Shown: positions 19,123 through 28,099 of the stretch, piece after piece
Layout: every line of letters begins with the position of its first letter
Numbering within the stretch: the first letter of the stretch is position 1
Assembly: GCA_028285005.1 (NCBI GenBank)
Contig: JANQQP010000015.1
Span: 62,001 to 126,000 of the forward strand
Origin: Dehalococcoidia bacterium
Lineage (GTDB): Bacteria > Chloroflexota > Dehalococcoidia > Lucifugimonadales > Lucifugimonadaceae
DNA: 64,000 nucleotides
Reading direction: 5' to 3'
Translations under genes and position numbers: made by a program
Notes under the pieces: generated by a model
Told to the model about the DNA's origin: nothing
The model's input: only the letters and a program-made list of their open reading frames with translations
Database searches by the model: none

Positions 19123-19551
19123 GTGGCAAAGATCAAGATCAAAACTGTAAACCATGTCGGCATTCCAATTTCGGGACGTGTAACGTCCATGAAGATGTAC
19201 CGGGATGTGATTGGTCTCGACGTGATCCCGCACCAGGTCGACGGTAACACTCTGGCGTGGACCGAGTGCGCAGACGGATCGATGGTGCATCTCATTGATC
19301 CTCCGGCCCAGCCAGTCGCACGCGATGGCCGTCAGCATGTCGCGTTCGAAGTGGAAGACCTGGACGAAGTCGTCGAGGCACTCAAGGAAGCCAACATTCC
19401 GCTCGCGAACGAGCCTGGTGTTAGACATGACGGCCAGCGTCATCTCTTCATCCACGACCCGGACGGTAACCGCATCGAAATCTGCACCCGCGGCGACCAC
19501 GAAAACACGTCCCGCAAGGTTGACGAGAACGGCTACACAGAGGCTGGCTAA
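19123..19551 (+). CDS. VOC superfamily protein, copy 2
   Basis: A 142-aa paralogue of the protein at 18123: KTVNHVGIPISGRVTSMKMYRDVIGLDVIPHQVDG, MVHLIDPP, RHDGQRHLFIHDPDGNRIEI and a similar C-terminal DENGYTEAG. It keeps the NHVG histidine and the NRIEI glutamate that bind metal in the superfamily. GTG start. It overlaps the convergent MFS gene by four bases. The conserved surroundings of the two copies suggest duplication around the DUF1697 gene. Confidence 0.85.
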   Translation: MAKIKIKTVNHVGIPISGRVTSMKMYRDVIGLDVIPHQVDGNTLAWTECADGSMVHLIDPPAQPVARDGRQHVAFEVEDLDEVVEALKEANIPLANEPGVRHDGQRHLFIHDPDGNRIEICTRGDHENTSRKVDENGYTEAG

Positions 19552-20897
19552 GCGCCGGCTGCTTCAGAGAGCGTACGCACGGAAGCTTTCAGCCGGAAGA
19601 ACGTGAACGCGGCCATAAGCATCACTACTGCTCCGACGATAAGACTGTGCTCGTACGTGTCCGTCTGATCGAATGCGAAGCCCATCGCAACCGGCGTGAT
19701 CAACAGCGCTGTGTTGTAAAGCGGCGCGAGCATGCCGCGAATCGTGGCGAAGCTCTTGCGTCCGAACAGGTCGCCAACCAGCGCCCAGTTAAGCGATGAA
19801 CCGGCTTCGGAACCTGCGAAGAGCAGCATCGCGGCGAATATCGGCCATGTGCCGTCGACGACCGTGATCAGGTAGAGGCTCAACGCGGAAGACGCATAAG
19901 AAACCGTCAGCATCTTCTGCCTGCTGAACCTATCGCTTAGCCATCCGAACAGCAGGATCACCGGCACCGAACAGAGCGCCAGGAGGCCGATCAGATTCGC
20001 AGCGACCTGCTGGTCCACACCTTTCCAGACCAGAATCGGGACGAAGTGCACGAACACGGCTCCATGTACCGATATCCGCAGCGTTGTGCCGGTCGCCAGC
20101 ACCCAGAATGCTTTCGACCGTAGCGCCTCCTTCGTCGTCCAGTCCTCCTCGCTCTGATAGCCCGTGGACCGAGGCCGCTCGGCAGATTCGGCTGAGGGTG
20201 GACGCTGCTCGCGCGGCGGTGGATCTCCATCGGGTCTGAGGCCCATGCTTTCGGGAGATCTGCGGAACAGGAGCGCCAGCGGGGCGATGAGTACGATCAT
20301 GCCGATGCCAACGTAGAAAGCGGCCGTTTCCCAGCCCCAGCGCAGCACGGCTAAAGACAGCAGCGGAACCATGAATGCGCCGCCCAGCCTGAAAGCAGCG
20401 CTGTTGATTCCCATCACGACGCCTCGCCTGCGCACGAACCATGTGTTGAGCGCTGACGTCGTGGCCTGCATGAAGCCGGTCGAGGAGCCGAGCGAAACGA
20501 CGAAGAGATAGACGAGTACGAATGCGAGGTAGGTGTTTGTCTGCGACAGCCACAGATACCCGATGCCGGTGATGATGGTGCCGCCGAGCATCAGCGGTCG
20601 CACGCCGAACCGGTCGATCAGCCAGCCAGTGAACGGCCCGATCAGGCCGCCTTCAGCTCTTGATAGTGCGAAGGGCAAGGCAGTCTGGGCGCTCGATAGT
20701 CCGAGACCTTGCGAGACGGGCAGGAAGAAGACGGTGAAGCCCTGCCAGTGCACGCTGCCACCAAACCCGTTGATGACAGCGGAGGCGCCTACGAGGTTCC
20801 AGCCGTAATAGCGCTTACTTTTTTGGGATCCGGCGACTCCAGACTGCACCGGCGCGTCCTCAGCGCCTGAGGCAGTTCGTGAAGGCCAGATCCTCAT
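19548..20897 (-). CDS. MFS transporter (monocarboxylate/OFA-like)
   Basis: A 449-aa permease with about 12 predicted helices and a hydrophilic central loop (residues about 215-255, rich in Pro, Arg and Ser). Features of the monocarboxylate/oxalate-formate group are visible: YYGWNLVGASAVINGFGGS at helix 1, LIDRFGVRPLMLGG in the loop between helices 2 and 3, and WLSDRFSRQKML in the matching loop of the second half. Likely imports or exports small organic acids, consistent with nearby sugar-acid dehydratase genes. The substrate is inferred from context only. Confidence 0.85.
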   Translation of the reverse strand: MRIWPSRTASGAEDAPVQSGVAGSQKSKRYYGWNLVGASAVINGFGGSVHWQGFTVFFLPVSQGLGLSSAQTALPFALSRAEGGLIGPFTGWLIDRFGVRPLMLGGTIITGIGYLWLSQTNTYLAFVLVYLFVVSLGSSTGFMQATTSALNTWFVRRRGVVMGINSAAFRLGGAFMVPLLSLAVLRWGWETAAFYVGIGMIVLIAPLALLFRRSPESMGLRPDGDPPPREQRPPSAESAERPRSTGYQSEEDWTTKEALRSKAFWVLATGTTLRISVHGAVFVHFVPILVWKGVDQQVAANLIGLLALCSVPVILLFGWLSDRFSRQKMLTVSYASSALSLYLITVVDGTWPIFAAMLLFAGSEAGSSLNWALVGDLFGRKSFATIRGMLAPLYNTALLITPVAMGFAFDQTDTYEHSLIVGAVVMLMAAFTFFRLKASVRTLSEAAGA

Positions 20898-20940
20898 TCA
20901 GCTATAGCGCTCCTCGAAGCGGGTTGCTCATCGAATTGAT

Positions 20941-21050
20941 CCCCTCTCCCAGCTTGGGAGAGGGCTAGGGTGAGGGTCATACGTCTGATTGGCAGCTGTT
21001 GAAGAAGCCTACAACCCACCCTCTGACTCCCTCCCTGTCAGGGAGAGAGA
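20941..21050 (+). repeat. 110-bp double-hairpin intergenic repeat, copy 1
   Basis: Contains two self-complementary arms: CCCTCTCCCAGCTTGGGAGAGGG-type (20942-20964) and CTCCCTCCCTGTCAGGGAGAGAG-type (21026-21049). A closely matching 110-bp copy in opposite orientation lies at 32812-32921. It is directly followed by a 25-bp module (CCGCCATCCTGAGC... to 21079) that also accompanies the other copy, but on its other side. Confidence 0.85.
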
Positions 21051-21101
21051 ACTGCCGCCATCCTGAGCCCGTCGAAGGGTCGCTCAGGCGAGCCTACAGC
21101 C

Positions 21102-22166
21102 CTAGAAACCCGCCCGAGACAGCACCATGTCTATGTTCTCGATGCCAGGCTTCAGGGTCCCTGCGTCTACTGCCCGGATGGCGTCAGCCATCGACCTGTT
21201 CACGGGAGCTTCGACACCAGCCTCTGCAGCCCGCTCGGCCACGTAGCCGTTCATCTGCTCGATCTCCGTGGGCCGCCCTTTCACCACATCCTGCCCCATC
21301 GACGGTCGCCAATTCGCCCCGCCCGCCTTCTCTGCGAGCACACCGTCCAGCTCCTCGTACACATCGCCGCGGTTGGAGTCAGCCCACATCTGCGGATCCA
21401 TGCCACCGAACTTCTCTACCTTGTAGCCGAGCGCTAGGCCAACCTGTGCGCACTCCGACGCCAGCCTGATCTGCAGTTCGCGGCCCCTCGCCTGCTTGTT
21501 CAGGTCGGACATACCCATGTCCGAGACCGCCACCACAGGATTGCCCATGCTGTTCTGGCTTAGCTTCGCCCAGCGCTCGCCCCACAGGTTCGTCGTTGTC
21601 CTCCCGGCATCGATCGGGTCGAGCAGCTCGACCAGTTCCCGAATTCGTGCTGTCTCCGAGCCGTCGTGTTCGCCTGCCCGGAAGACGTCGTGGCCGTGAT
21701 CTCGGCGGCGAGTATCGCCCGGCCGCTCTACCTTTCCGGCTTCCCACATTGCGACCGATATCGACGACATGACCAGCCCGACGGCGCGCTCTACGCCGAC
21801 AGCCTCGGCAATCGCCGGGTCCGTCCAGCAGTTCTGCGATGAGACGACGTAGCCGTCAGGCTTCACGAACGGGTCGATGAAGTGCGCGGCCCAGCGTGTG
21901 TCGTACGCTTTCACGGCAACGAAGCCGATATCGAACTTCACCTGCCTTGCCACAAGCTCGTTCTCGTGCAGGTGGAACATCTTCGGGTGCGCAGTGAACG
22001 GCTCGTGTGGCCCTTCGACATACAGTCCGTCGGAGCGAATCTTCTCAACCTGCTCGGCCCACGGATCGATGATCGTCACATCGTGCCCCGTGTGGTCGAG
22101 CCAGCCGCCGAGGTAGCTGCCAACCGCGCCGGCACCGATGAAAATGATTCGCTTGCTGTCTGTCAT
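21102..22166 (-). CDS. Ketopantoate reductase-like (ApbA/PanE family) oxidoreductase
   Basis: A 354-aa protein. The N-terminal Rossmann loop is IIFIGAGAVGSYLGGWLDHTGH, with strand-two DP (IDPWAEQ). The central part has VAVKAYDTRWA, the family's conserved lysine region. The C-terminal all-helical domain has LSQNSMGNPVVAVSD (corresponding to the K-x-x-x-N region) and RPSMGQDVVKGRPTEIEQMNGYV, a strong PanE match. It reduces a 2-oxo acid with NADPH in known relatives. As it follows two dehydratases that produce 2-keto-3-deoxy acids, it may act on their products rather than on ketopantoate. Confidence 0.85.
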   Translation of the reverse strand: MTDSKRIIFIGAGAVGSYLGGWLDHTGHDVTIIDPWAEQVEKIRSDGLYVEGPHEPFTAHPKMFHLHENELVARQVKFDIGFVAVKAYDTRWAAHFIDPFVKPDGYVVSSQNCWTDPAIAEAVGVERAVGLVMSSISVAMWEAGKVERPGDTRRRDHGHDVFRAGEHDGSETARIRELVELLDPIDAGRTTTNLWGERWAKLSQNSMGNPVVAVSDMGMSDLNKQARGRELQIRLASECAQVGLALGYKVEKFGGMDPQMWADSNRGDVYEELDGVLAEKAGGANWRPSMGQDVVKGRPTEIEQMNGYVAERAAEAGVEAPVNRSMADAIRAVDAGTLKPGIENIDMVLSRAGF

Positions 22167-22174
22167 TCTTGCCC

Positions 22175-23392
22175 TCAGGTCCTCTCAAACTCTTCCTGCA
22201 TTTCCGGCGGTGGGTAGGTGTATCGCTCTCGCGAAAAGAGCCACGGCTCACGCGCCTCATCGCTCACCCGCACCGTAGAGTCAGATCGCTCCCGTACATC
22301 CGCCTTCAGCCGTGCACCGATGCCCGGCTCCTCTGGCGCCACCAGGAATCCGTCCTTCACTACGAAATTCGGCTCGATGAAGTCGCCGTACCAGCCGCGG
22401 TGCATCGCCCTGTTGTACTCCATCAGCATCACGTTGGGAACAGACATGCAGATCTGGGCGCAAGCCAGCATGTTGACCGGCCCAACGCAGTCGTGCGGCG
22501 CGATCGGCAACTGATGCCCCGAAGCCAGGATGGCGATCTTCTTCACCTCAGAGATGCCGCCGGTCCATGTCAGGTCAGGCATCACGATTCGCACAGCGCC
22601 AGACTCGATGAATCGACGGTGCTGATAACGCGTCATCAGTCGTTCGGCTACGGCTATCGGCGTTTTCGTGGCCTGCTGCAGTCTCAGATGTGCCTCTTCA
22701 TTCAGCGGCGAGATCAGCTCCTCATGCCACATCGGCCGGAGCGGCTCCATCTCCTGAACGATCTTGATCGCGGTCGCAAGGTTCCACTTCGCGTGGCCGT
22801 CGTTCGCAATCTGCATTTCCATGCCGAGAGAATCTCGAATCTCCCGGAACGGCTTCAGCGCACGGTCGAGGTCCTTCTTGAACAGCAGGTTGCCGTCTGA
22901 CTGACGGGCGATGAAGTCGGTAGGGGAGAACTTCATCGCGCCAATGCCTTCGTCTAAGAGGCTCTTGGCGGTAGTGACCGGCGTGCGCCAGACATCGTGG
23001 GAGTCGGTGATGTCACCGTAAATGCCGAGCGTGTTGTAGACGCGTATACGATGCCGCGTCCCACCGCCAATCAACTCAAAGACCGGCAGCTTGAGCGCCT
23101 GCCCCTTGATGTCCCAAAGCGCCACGTCGAGCGCAGAGATCGCCCGCAGTTCTGCGCCACCGTAGCCAGCGTGGTCCGACACTCGGAACATTAGCTGCCA
23201 GTGTGCCTCGATGTCCTCGGCGTTCCGGCCGATGAGTAGCGGCCCGAAGTGGTCGTGAATCGCCGCCTCGACGGTGCTGGCGGCGTACCACGTCTCGCCC
23301 AATCCGATGATGCCGTTGTCCGTGTGCACCTGCACGAATATGAGATCGGGAAACTGGCCGACGCGGATGGTTTCGATCTGCGTGATCTTCAT
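22175..23392 (-). CDS. Enolase-superfamily sugar-acid dehydratase (galactonate dehydratase-like), copy 2
   Basis: A 405-aa mandelate-racemase/muconate-lactonizing protein. The N-terminal capping domain runs to about residue 125 (ETIRVGQFPDLIFVQVHTDNGIIGLGE). The barrel carries the metal and acid-base set in order: IANDGHAKW (Asp and His as in DgoD), MWHEELI (Glu), VAERL (Glu), and a late PIAPHD histidine. This is the galactonate/mannonate dehydratase pattern, which removes water to give 2-keto-3-deoxy acids. Paralogous to the next gene on the strand, from which it is separated by a MITE-like element. Substrate not assignable. Confidence 0.9.
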   Translation of the reverse strand: MKITQIETIRVGQFPDLIFVQVHTDNGIIGLGETWYAASTVEAAIHDHFGPLLIGRNAEDIEAHWQLMFRVSDHAGYGGAELRAISALDVALWDIKGQALKLPVFELIGGGTRHRIRVYNTLGIYGDITDSHDVWRTPVTTAKSLLDEGIGAMKFSPTDFIARQSDGNLLFKKDLDRALKPFREIRDSLGMEMQIANDGHAKWNLATAIKIVQEMEPLRPMWHEELISPLNEEAHLRLQQATKTPIAVAERLMTRYQHRRFIESGAVRIVMPDLTWTGGISEVKKIAILASGHQLPIAPHDCVGPVNMLACAQICMSVPNVMLMEYNRAMHRGWYGDFIEPNFVVKDGFLVAPEEPGIGARLKADVRERSDSTVRVSDEAREPWLFSRERYTYPPPEMQEEFERT

Positions 23393-23408
23393 CGCAGCGG
23401 CCCTCTAC

Positions 23409-23591
23409 TGTCATCCCGACCGGAGCGGAGGGATCTCACCGATTTCCCTTCGTTGGCCTGTGACCTGCTTCGAGACCTCCTCGTCAAAGAGGCGTGGGCT
23501 TGTGCTGGCTTGCGCGAATCAACGCTCATCATGAAATACAGAATCGCAGGAGTTACCACGGTGAGATCCCTCCGCTTCGGTTGGGATGACA
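23409..23591. mobile_element. MITE-like element with 33-bp terminal inverted repeats
   Basis: Left end 23409-23441 and right end 23559-23591 are inverted copies matching at 31 of 33 positions; outer ends read TGTCATCCC. The 183-bp element has no coding capacity and fills the gap between two tandem dehydratase genes. A shorter relative lies at 32956-33051. No target duplication is evident. Confidence 0.75.
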
Positions 23592-23600
23592 GGAACATCT

Positions 23601-24845
23601 TCACTCCAACCGCCCTTCAGTCTCGCCGATCGACATCTTCCTGAAGCGCCATATGTCGTCCATCTCGACAGCCATCTCCGGCGAGAAGCCATCTTCCGAA
23701 TTCCAGCCCTCATCACCCATGCCCGGGACAGACACACGTTCGTCAGTTACACGAGTCGAAACATCCTGACGCTCAAAAACCTGAGGCCGTAGCGCTGTGC
23801 CGATCCCCGGTCGTTCCGGAGCTGCCAACCAGCCGTTCTCTATCGGCAGGTTCGGCTCAACGAAGTCGCCGTACCAGCCGAGGAAGTACGGTCGCACATG
23901 CTCCATGATCATCGCGTTCGGAGAGCTCATACATATCTGTGCGCAGGCGAATATGTTCACTGGTCCAGTCGCATCGTGCGGCGCAACCGGGACCTGGTGA
24001 GCCGAAGCCATCACAGCGATCTTGTGGGTCTCGCTGATGCCGCCGGTCCAGATCAGGTCAGGCATCACGATTCGGGCAGCGCCGTTCTCGATGTATTGTC
24101 TCAGCTGCCATCTCGATAGCAGTCGCTCAGAGATACATACAGGCGTTGTGGTGGATTCCTGGAGCCTGAGCAGAGCGTCAGGGTTCATCAACGGCATCAG
24201 GTCTTCCTGCCACATGATGTCCAGCGGCTCCATCGCCTGTGCGATCTGTATCGCAACCGGCAGCGCCCACTTGCCATGACCGTCGTTGGCGATCTTGATG
24301 TCGTCACCGACCGCATCCCGAACGTCCCTGAACGGCTGCAGCGCCCGGTCCATCTCTTTAGGCGACAGGTACTGGCCTTCGCTTGGAGTCGCCACCTGGA
24401 TCGTCGGCCCCATCTTCATAGCGATGATGCCGTCGGCAACAAGTTCCTTCGCCAGCTCGCCGGCTCCTGTGTATGGCGCGCCGGTCGCGTAAACGCGGAT
24501 GCGGTCTCGCACCTTGCCACCGAGCAGTTCGTAGACCGGAACGTCTGTTGCCTGCCCTTTGATGTCCCAGAGCGCCATATCGAGGGCCGATATCGCCCGC
24601 ATCTCAGCGCCGCCGTAGCCGGCGTGGTCGGACAGCCGGAACATGTTGAGCCAGTGGCGCTCAATGGCGAACGGGTCGCGTCCGACCAGCAGCGGCGCGA
24701 AGTGGTCGTGGACAGCGGTCTCCATCGTGCTGGCTGCGTACCAGCTCTCGCCTAGGCCGATGTGGCCCGCATCGGTGTGGACGCGGACCCAGATGATGTC
24801 GGGGAACTGTTTAACCCTGACGGTCTCTATGTGCGTGATCTTCAT
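23601..24845 (-). CDS. Enolase-superfamily sugar-acid dehydratase (galactonate dehydratase-like), copy 1
   Basis: A 414-aa paralogue of the following gene, similar throughout: HIETVRVKQFPDIIWVRVHTDAGHIGLGES in the cap domain, DHAGYGGAEMRAISALDMALWDIKGQA at the start of the barrel, IANDGHGKW (Asp and His), MWQEDLM (metal Glu replaced in phase by the QED pattern), ISERLLSR and VAPHDATGPVN. The last 60 residues, with a charged tail, differ from the paralogue. Dehydrates a hexonate or related acid. Starts the operon of two dehydratases and a ketopantoate-reductase-like gene, and is divergent from an aldolase that could split the resulting 2-keto-3-deoxy acid. Confidence 0.9.
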   Translation of the reverse strand: MKITHIETVRVKQFPDIIWVRVHTDAGHIGLGESWYAASTMETAVHDHFAPLLVGRDPFAIERHWLNMFRLSDHAGYGGAEMRAISALDMALWDIKGQATDVPVYELLGGKVRDRIRVYATGAPYTGAGELAKELVADGIIAMKMGPTIQVATPSEGQYLSPKEMDRALQPFRDVRDAVGDDIKIANDGHGKWALPVAIQIAQAMEPLDIMWQEDLMPLMNPDALLRLQESTTTPVCISERLLSRWQLRQYIENGAARIVMPDLIWTGGISETHKIAVMASAHQVPVAPHDATGPVNIFACAQICMSSPNAMIMEHVRPYFLGWYGDFVEPNLPIENGWLAAPERPGIGTALRPQVFERQDVSTRVTDERVSVPGMGDEGWNSEDGFSPEMAVEMDDIWRFRKMSIGETEGRLE

Positions 24846-25051
24846 AAATGTGTGCGTAGGCCTCGCGGTGCCTTGCGTCGGCTGCGGCGGAGTATAGACC
24901 TGCCCTTCCTTGAGAAGATCGACGGCCTTTTATTCGCTCAAGATGCCCCAAGTCCGCGCAATCTGTGATACCTAGAACTCGGACACAGGGACTCGGTCAC
25001 GGTGACCGGTCAAGCATCAAGATCAGAGCACCAGAATTCAGGGCAGCGAAT

Positions 25052-25780
25052 ATGTCAGAGGTCAGAGAGAACAGGGTCCTAAAGGCGGTTCGAGAAGGTC
25101 GAAAGGCGAAGGGCTACAACCTCACGTATCCATCGGTCCACACCATCGAGATTCTCGGCCGGTTGGACTTCGATTTCGTCTGGCTCGATGGGGAGCACGG
25201 CCCTTTTGGTTACACCGAGCTTGAGGAGCAGGTGAGAGCTATCGAGGCTGCCGGAGCGACCGCCCTGGCAAGAGTTGAGAACGTTCAGCAGTCGACCGTT
25301 CTCCAGTATCTCGACCGCGGAATCCAGGGCATCGTCGTGCCCCACGTCTCGTCCGGCGAAGACGCCGAGGCTCTCGTCGATGCGTGCTACTTCGGTCCTC
25401 GAGGCAATCGCTCTTTCGGTGGCAACCGCGGTACGAATTACACGTTCACCCCGGATCCGTGGGGCGACAAGACCGTTTACTACAAGGACTCTAACGACAA
25501 CATGCTCGTGGGTGCGCTGCTCGAGGACCAGGGGGCGGTCGACAACATCGATGACATCCTGGCAGTCGACGGCATCGACCACTTCGGCATCGGCCCCAAC
25601 GACTTCGCGCAGGGCATCGGATATCCGGGCCAGCCCGAGCACCCGGACGTGGTGAAGGTGATGAATGAGCTTTCGGACCACATTCGGTCGAAAGGCAAGA
25701 AGATGAGCGGCGACATCATGGAGTCGGTCTGGATCCACGACCTGTTGCTCAGCTCCGGCGAGGACTTCCTGAACGACTGA
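25052..25780 (+). CDS. HpcH/HpaI-family aldolase
   Basis: A class II pyruvate aldolase, 242 aa from the chosen ATG (MSEVRENRVL). Family features: FDFVWLDGEHGPF near residue 40, the arginine LARVEN, QYLDRGIQGIVVPHVSS, the loop ACYFGPRGNRSFGG, metal glutamate in VGALLEDQGAVDN and metal aspartate in GIGPNDFAQ. Such enzymes cleave 2-keto-3-deoxy sugar acids or homoprotocatechuate products to pyruvate and an aldehyde. Being divergent from two dehydratases that make 2-keto-3-deoxy acids fits a complete sugar-acid pathway. The frame extends 29 codons upstream without family similarity. Confidence 0.9.
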   Translation: MSEVRENRVLKAVREGRKAKGYNLTYPSVHTIEILGRLDFDFVWLDGEHGPFGYTELEEQVRAIEAAGATALARVENVQQSTVLQYLDRGIQGIVVPHVSSGEDAEALVDACYFGPRGNRSFGGNRGTNYTFTPDPWGDKTVYYKDSNDNMLVGALLEDQGAVDNIDDILAVDGIDHFGIGPNDFAQGIGYPGQPEHPDVVKVMNELSDHIRSKGKKMSGDIMESVWIHDLLLSSGEDFLND

Positions 25781-25810
25781 CGTTCGGTGAACACGGCACG
25801 AGACGAACGA

Positions 25811-26053
25811 ATGAGCACTGATCAGGACGAGGACAAAAGCCTGGACGCGGCTGACTCAGACGAGCAACAGCCACAGCCCGAAGATGGTCAGCAGCGCCTA
25901 ACTGCTCTCAGCTCAGCCTGGATTGCCATCGGCGCGGGAATTGGCGTTGCGCTGGGAGTTGCGCTCGACAACATTGGAGCCGGGATAGCGATCGGTGCCG
26001 GAGTCGGTGTGGCGATGATGGCTGCCCAGAACAACGTCGGGCGCAAGAAATAG
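25811..26053 (+). CDS. Small glycine-zipper membrane protein
   Basis: About 80 aa: an acidic, Gln-rich N-terminus (to residue 34) followed by two hydrophobic segments with glycine-zipper spacing (AIGAGIGVALGVALDNIGAG and IAIGAGVGVAMMAAQ), and a short basic tail. Such proteins insert in membranes as helical hairpins; no function is known. An in-frame GTG at 25787, six bases after the aldolase stop, is an alternative start. The close spacing suggests co-transcription with the aldolase. Confidence 0.65.
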   Translation: MSTDQDEDKSLDAADSDEQQPQPEDGQQRLTALSSAWIAIGAGIGVALGVALDNIGAGIAIGAGVGVAMMAAQNNVGRKK

Positions 26054-26190
26054 CGATGGTCGATCCCTGACCAGCTCGTTCAGGTAGTGATATTCACCGA
26101 TTTAACGAGTAAGCTTCCGCTGGATGCGAGCCTGACTCACTACCGACGTGCCGCACAGCCACTCAGTCACGTTGCGGCGAGAGGATATAT

Positions 26191-27324
26191 ATGACGACCA
26201 CAACGAGGGAACAGGGAACTTCTGCCGTCTGGCACGACTCAGACCACTCCTGGGAGTTGCGGGACCTGCCGTTGCCGGAGATGGAACCGGACGCGGTACA
26301 GATTCGCGTTCGAGCCACATCGGTGTGTGGATCAGACCTACATATATGGCGTGGGGACGGCGTTCCCAAAGACGCTCCGCCGCGTGACCCCTTTGTCTTC
26401 GGTCACGAGATGATGGGCGAAGTGGCGAAGCTCGGCTCCAAGGTCACGACCGACTCTCTCCGCAGGCCTCTCAAAGAGGGTGACCGCGTCGCCTACTCAT
26501 ACTTCTTCCCGTGTGCAAAGTGCTACAACTGCATCCGAGGCGAGTTTGGCGCCTGCAAGTTCCGCATGGGACGCAAGCCGCTCGACGAGTATCCCTACTG
26601 CAATGGCGGATTTGCCCAGTACTACTACCTTCGAGCGCCGCAGTATCTTTTCAAGTTGCCAGACGACATCTCCGACGCTGCCGCCGCGCCCATTAACTGC
26701 GCATTGGCGCAGGTCTATGAAGCTCTTCACCTCGGTGGCGTGAAGCTGGGCGACAACATCGTCGTACAGGGCGCGGGCGGACTCGGTGTGAACGCCTGTG
26801 CAGTCGCAGCCGAACTCGGCGCAAACAAGGTGATCGTGATCGACGGCCAGAAGCCCCGGCTAGACCTGGCAATGCAGTGCGGTGCGACTCACACGATCGA
26901 CATTAACGAGTACAGCACGCCGGAGGCTCGGATTGATCGGGTGATGGAGCTGACCGATAGCATCGGCGCTGATAAGGTGCTTGAGGTGGTTGGCTTCCCG
27001 GCCGTGGTTGAAGAGGGCGTGAAGATGTGCCGGATGCGCGGCACTTACCTTGAGGTCGGTCACATCTCACCGAACTCCATCGCTCACCTGGATGTGCAGA
27101 AGCTGGTGCAGAACCAGGTGCGCTTCTATGGCATTCAGCATTACGACCCTTGGATCATCCCGAACGCCATCGACTTCCTGGTGCGCACGAGGGACAAGTA
27201 CCCGCTGACGAACGTGATCTCGCACGAGTACCCGCTCGACAAGATCGGCGACGCGTTCGACACGGCGGAATGGGTAGGGCGCAACGCAGGGTCTGAGGTT
27301 ACGAGGGCGGTGGTCACGCCTTAG
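26191..27324 (+). CDS. Zinc-dependent medium-chain alcohol dehydrogenase with structural-zinc site
   Basis: A 377-aa MDR enzyme. The catalytic zinc ligands are Cys46 (SVCGSD) and His72-Glu73 (FGHEMMG). The structural zinc cysteines are at 108, 111, 114 and 122 (FPCAKCYNCIRGEFGAC). The NAD-binding loop is GAGGLGVNAC and strand two ends VIVIDGQ. These are features of threonine/sorbitol dehydrogenase-like enzymes. The protein differs from the structural-zinc-less ADH at 16397. It ends before a clear terminator. The substrate is unknown, but the catabolic context suggests a polyol or hydroxyacid. Confidence 0.92.
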   Translation: MTTTTREQGTSAVWHDSDHSWELRDLPLPEMEPDAVQIRVRATSVCGSDLHIWRGDGVPKDAPPRDPFVFGHEMMGEVAKLGSKVTTDSLRRPLKEGDRVAYSYFFPCAKCYNCIRGEFGACKFRMGRKPLDEYPYCNGGFAQYYYLRAPQYLFKLPDDISDAAAAPINCALAQVYEALHLGGVKLGDNIVVQGAGGLGVNACAVAAELGANKVIVIDGQKPRLDLAMQCGATHTIDINEYSTPEARIDRVMELTDSIGADKVLEVVGFPAVVEEGVKMCRMRGTYLEVGHISPNSIAHLDVQKLVQNQVRFYGIQHYDPWIIPNAIDFLVRTRDKYPLTNVISHEYPLDKIGDAFDTAEWVGRNAGSEVTRAVVTP

Positions 27325-27350
27325 AGGAGTCTGACAGACGGATGCATGAG

Positions 27351-27380
27351 CGGCGGGCCAGAGGGTCCGCCGTTCTTTTT
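27351..27380 (+). terminator. Rho-independent terminator after the alcohol dehydrogenase
   Basis: A 9-bp stem (27351-27359 with 27364-27372, one G-T pair), 4-nt AGAG loop and TTCTTTTT tail. Confidence 0.88.
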
Positions 27381-27417
27381 GATCTGGGATTGTGAACCGC
27401 TCTGGCGTGCGGTCGGC

Positions 27418-28080
27418 TCAACCGCCGAAGATCTGTTCGCAGCGGTCGAGTGCTCCGCCGTGTCCTGCTAGCACCTTGATGTCGCCAGTCCAGATGCCCT
27501 GAGCCATCTTCAGCGAGCCGCTTTGCACACGGTCGAACGTATCGGGGCTCATCTCAGCCACCACAACCGGGTCTGTGGCCTCGCCGGGCCCATTAGCCGG
27601 CCGACCATCACGCACGCCCAGGTGGAAAACCTCGTCGGCAACATGGAACTCGTACTGCTCGTCGAGACCAGCGGCTAAGTCAGGCCTGAAGACGGCCCTG
27701 GACGACAGCACCGCCCACGCAGGCCTGCCGTAGTCATCGTCATTGCCTGGCAGCCCCGAACGAAGGCCGAATCTCACCATCTCGACCAGCACAGGCTCGA
27801 TGAGGCGTCCGCGGTCGGTCAAACGGTAGATGAGCCTCTTGCGCATCCCTGGCGCACGCTCCTTCTGAACAAGACCATCCGCCTCAAGCCGTTTCAGGCG
27901 GGCCGCTAGAAGGTTCGTTCCGATACCCGGAAGCGACTCCTCAAGCTGCCCGTAGCTTCTCGCACCGGTCGCAAGCTCTCTCAGGACAAGCAGCGTCCAG
28001 CGCTCGCCGACCAGGTCGAGGGTCCTGGCTATGTTGCAGGCCTGCCCGTAGCTTCTACGCTCGTTTTTCGTTGAAACCAT
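27418..28080 (-). CDS. HxlR-family transcription regulator with C-terminal ligand-type domain
   Basis: A 220-aa regulator. Residues about 12-105 form an HxlR winged helix: CNIARTLDLVGERWTLLVLRELATGARSYGQLEESLPGIGTNLLAARLKRLEADGLV. The remaining part (from about 120) is an extra domain with pattern RPAWAVLSSRAVFRPDLAAGLDEQYEF, seen in longer HxlR relatives and resembling an SCP2-like sterol-binding fold. It is divergent from a small membrane-protein gene, and the shared promoter region contains a dyad (28110-28125), so autoregulation and control of the neighbour are likely. Confidence 0.88.
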   Translation of the reverse strand: MVSTKNERRSYGQACNIARTLDLVGERWTLLVLRELATGARSYGQLEESLPGIGTNLLAARLKRLEADGLVQKERAPGMRKRLIYRLTDRGRLIEPVLVEMVRFGLRSGLPGNDDDYGRPAWAVLSSRAVFRPDLAAGLDEQYEFHVADEVFHLGVRDGRPANGPGEATDPVVVAEMSPDTFDRVQSGSLKMAQGIWTGDIKVLAGHGGALDRCEQIFGG

Positions 28081-28099
28081 GTCGATCTGACTTTATTAC

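Noticed and set aside
20999-21469. 156-codon frame over the repeat at 21 kb
   Set aside because: Its first residues are encoded by the double-hairpin repeat and recur at the other copy; the rest is antisense to the ketopantoate-reductase-like gene.
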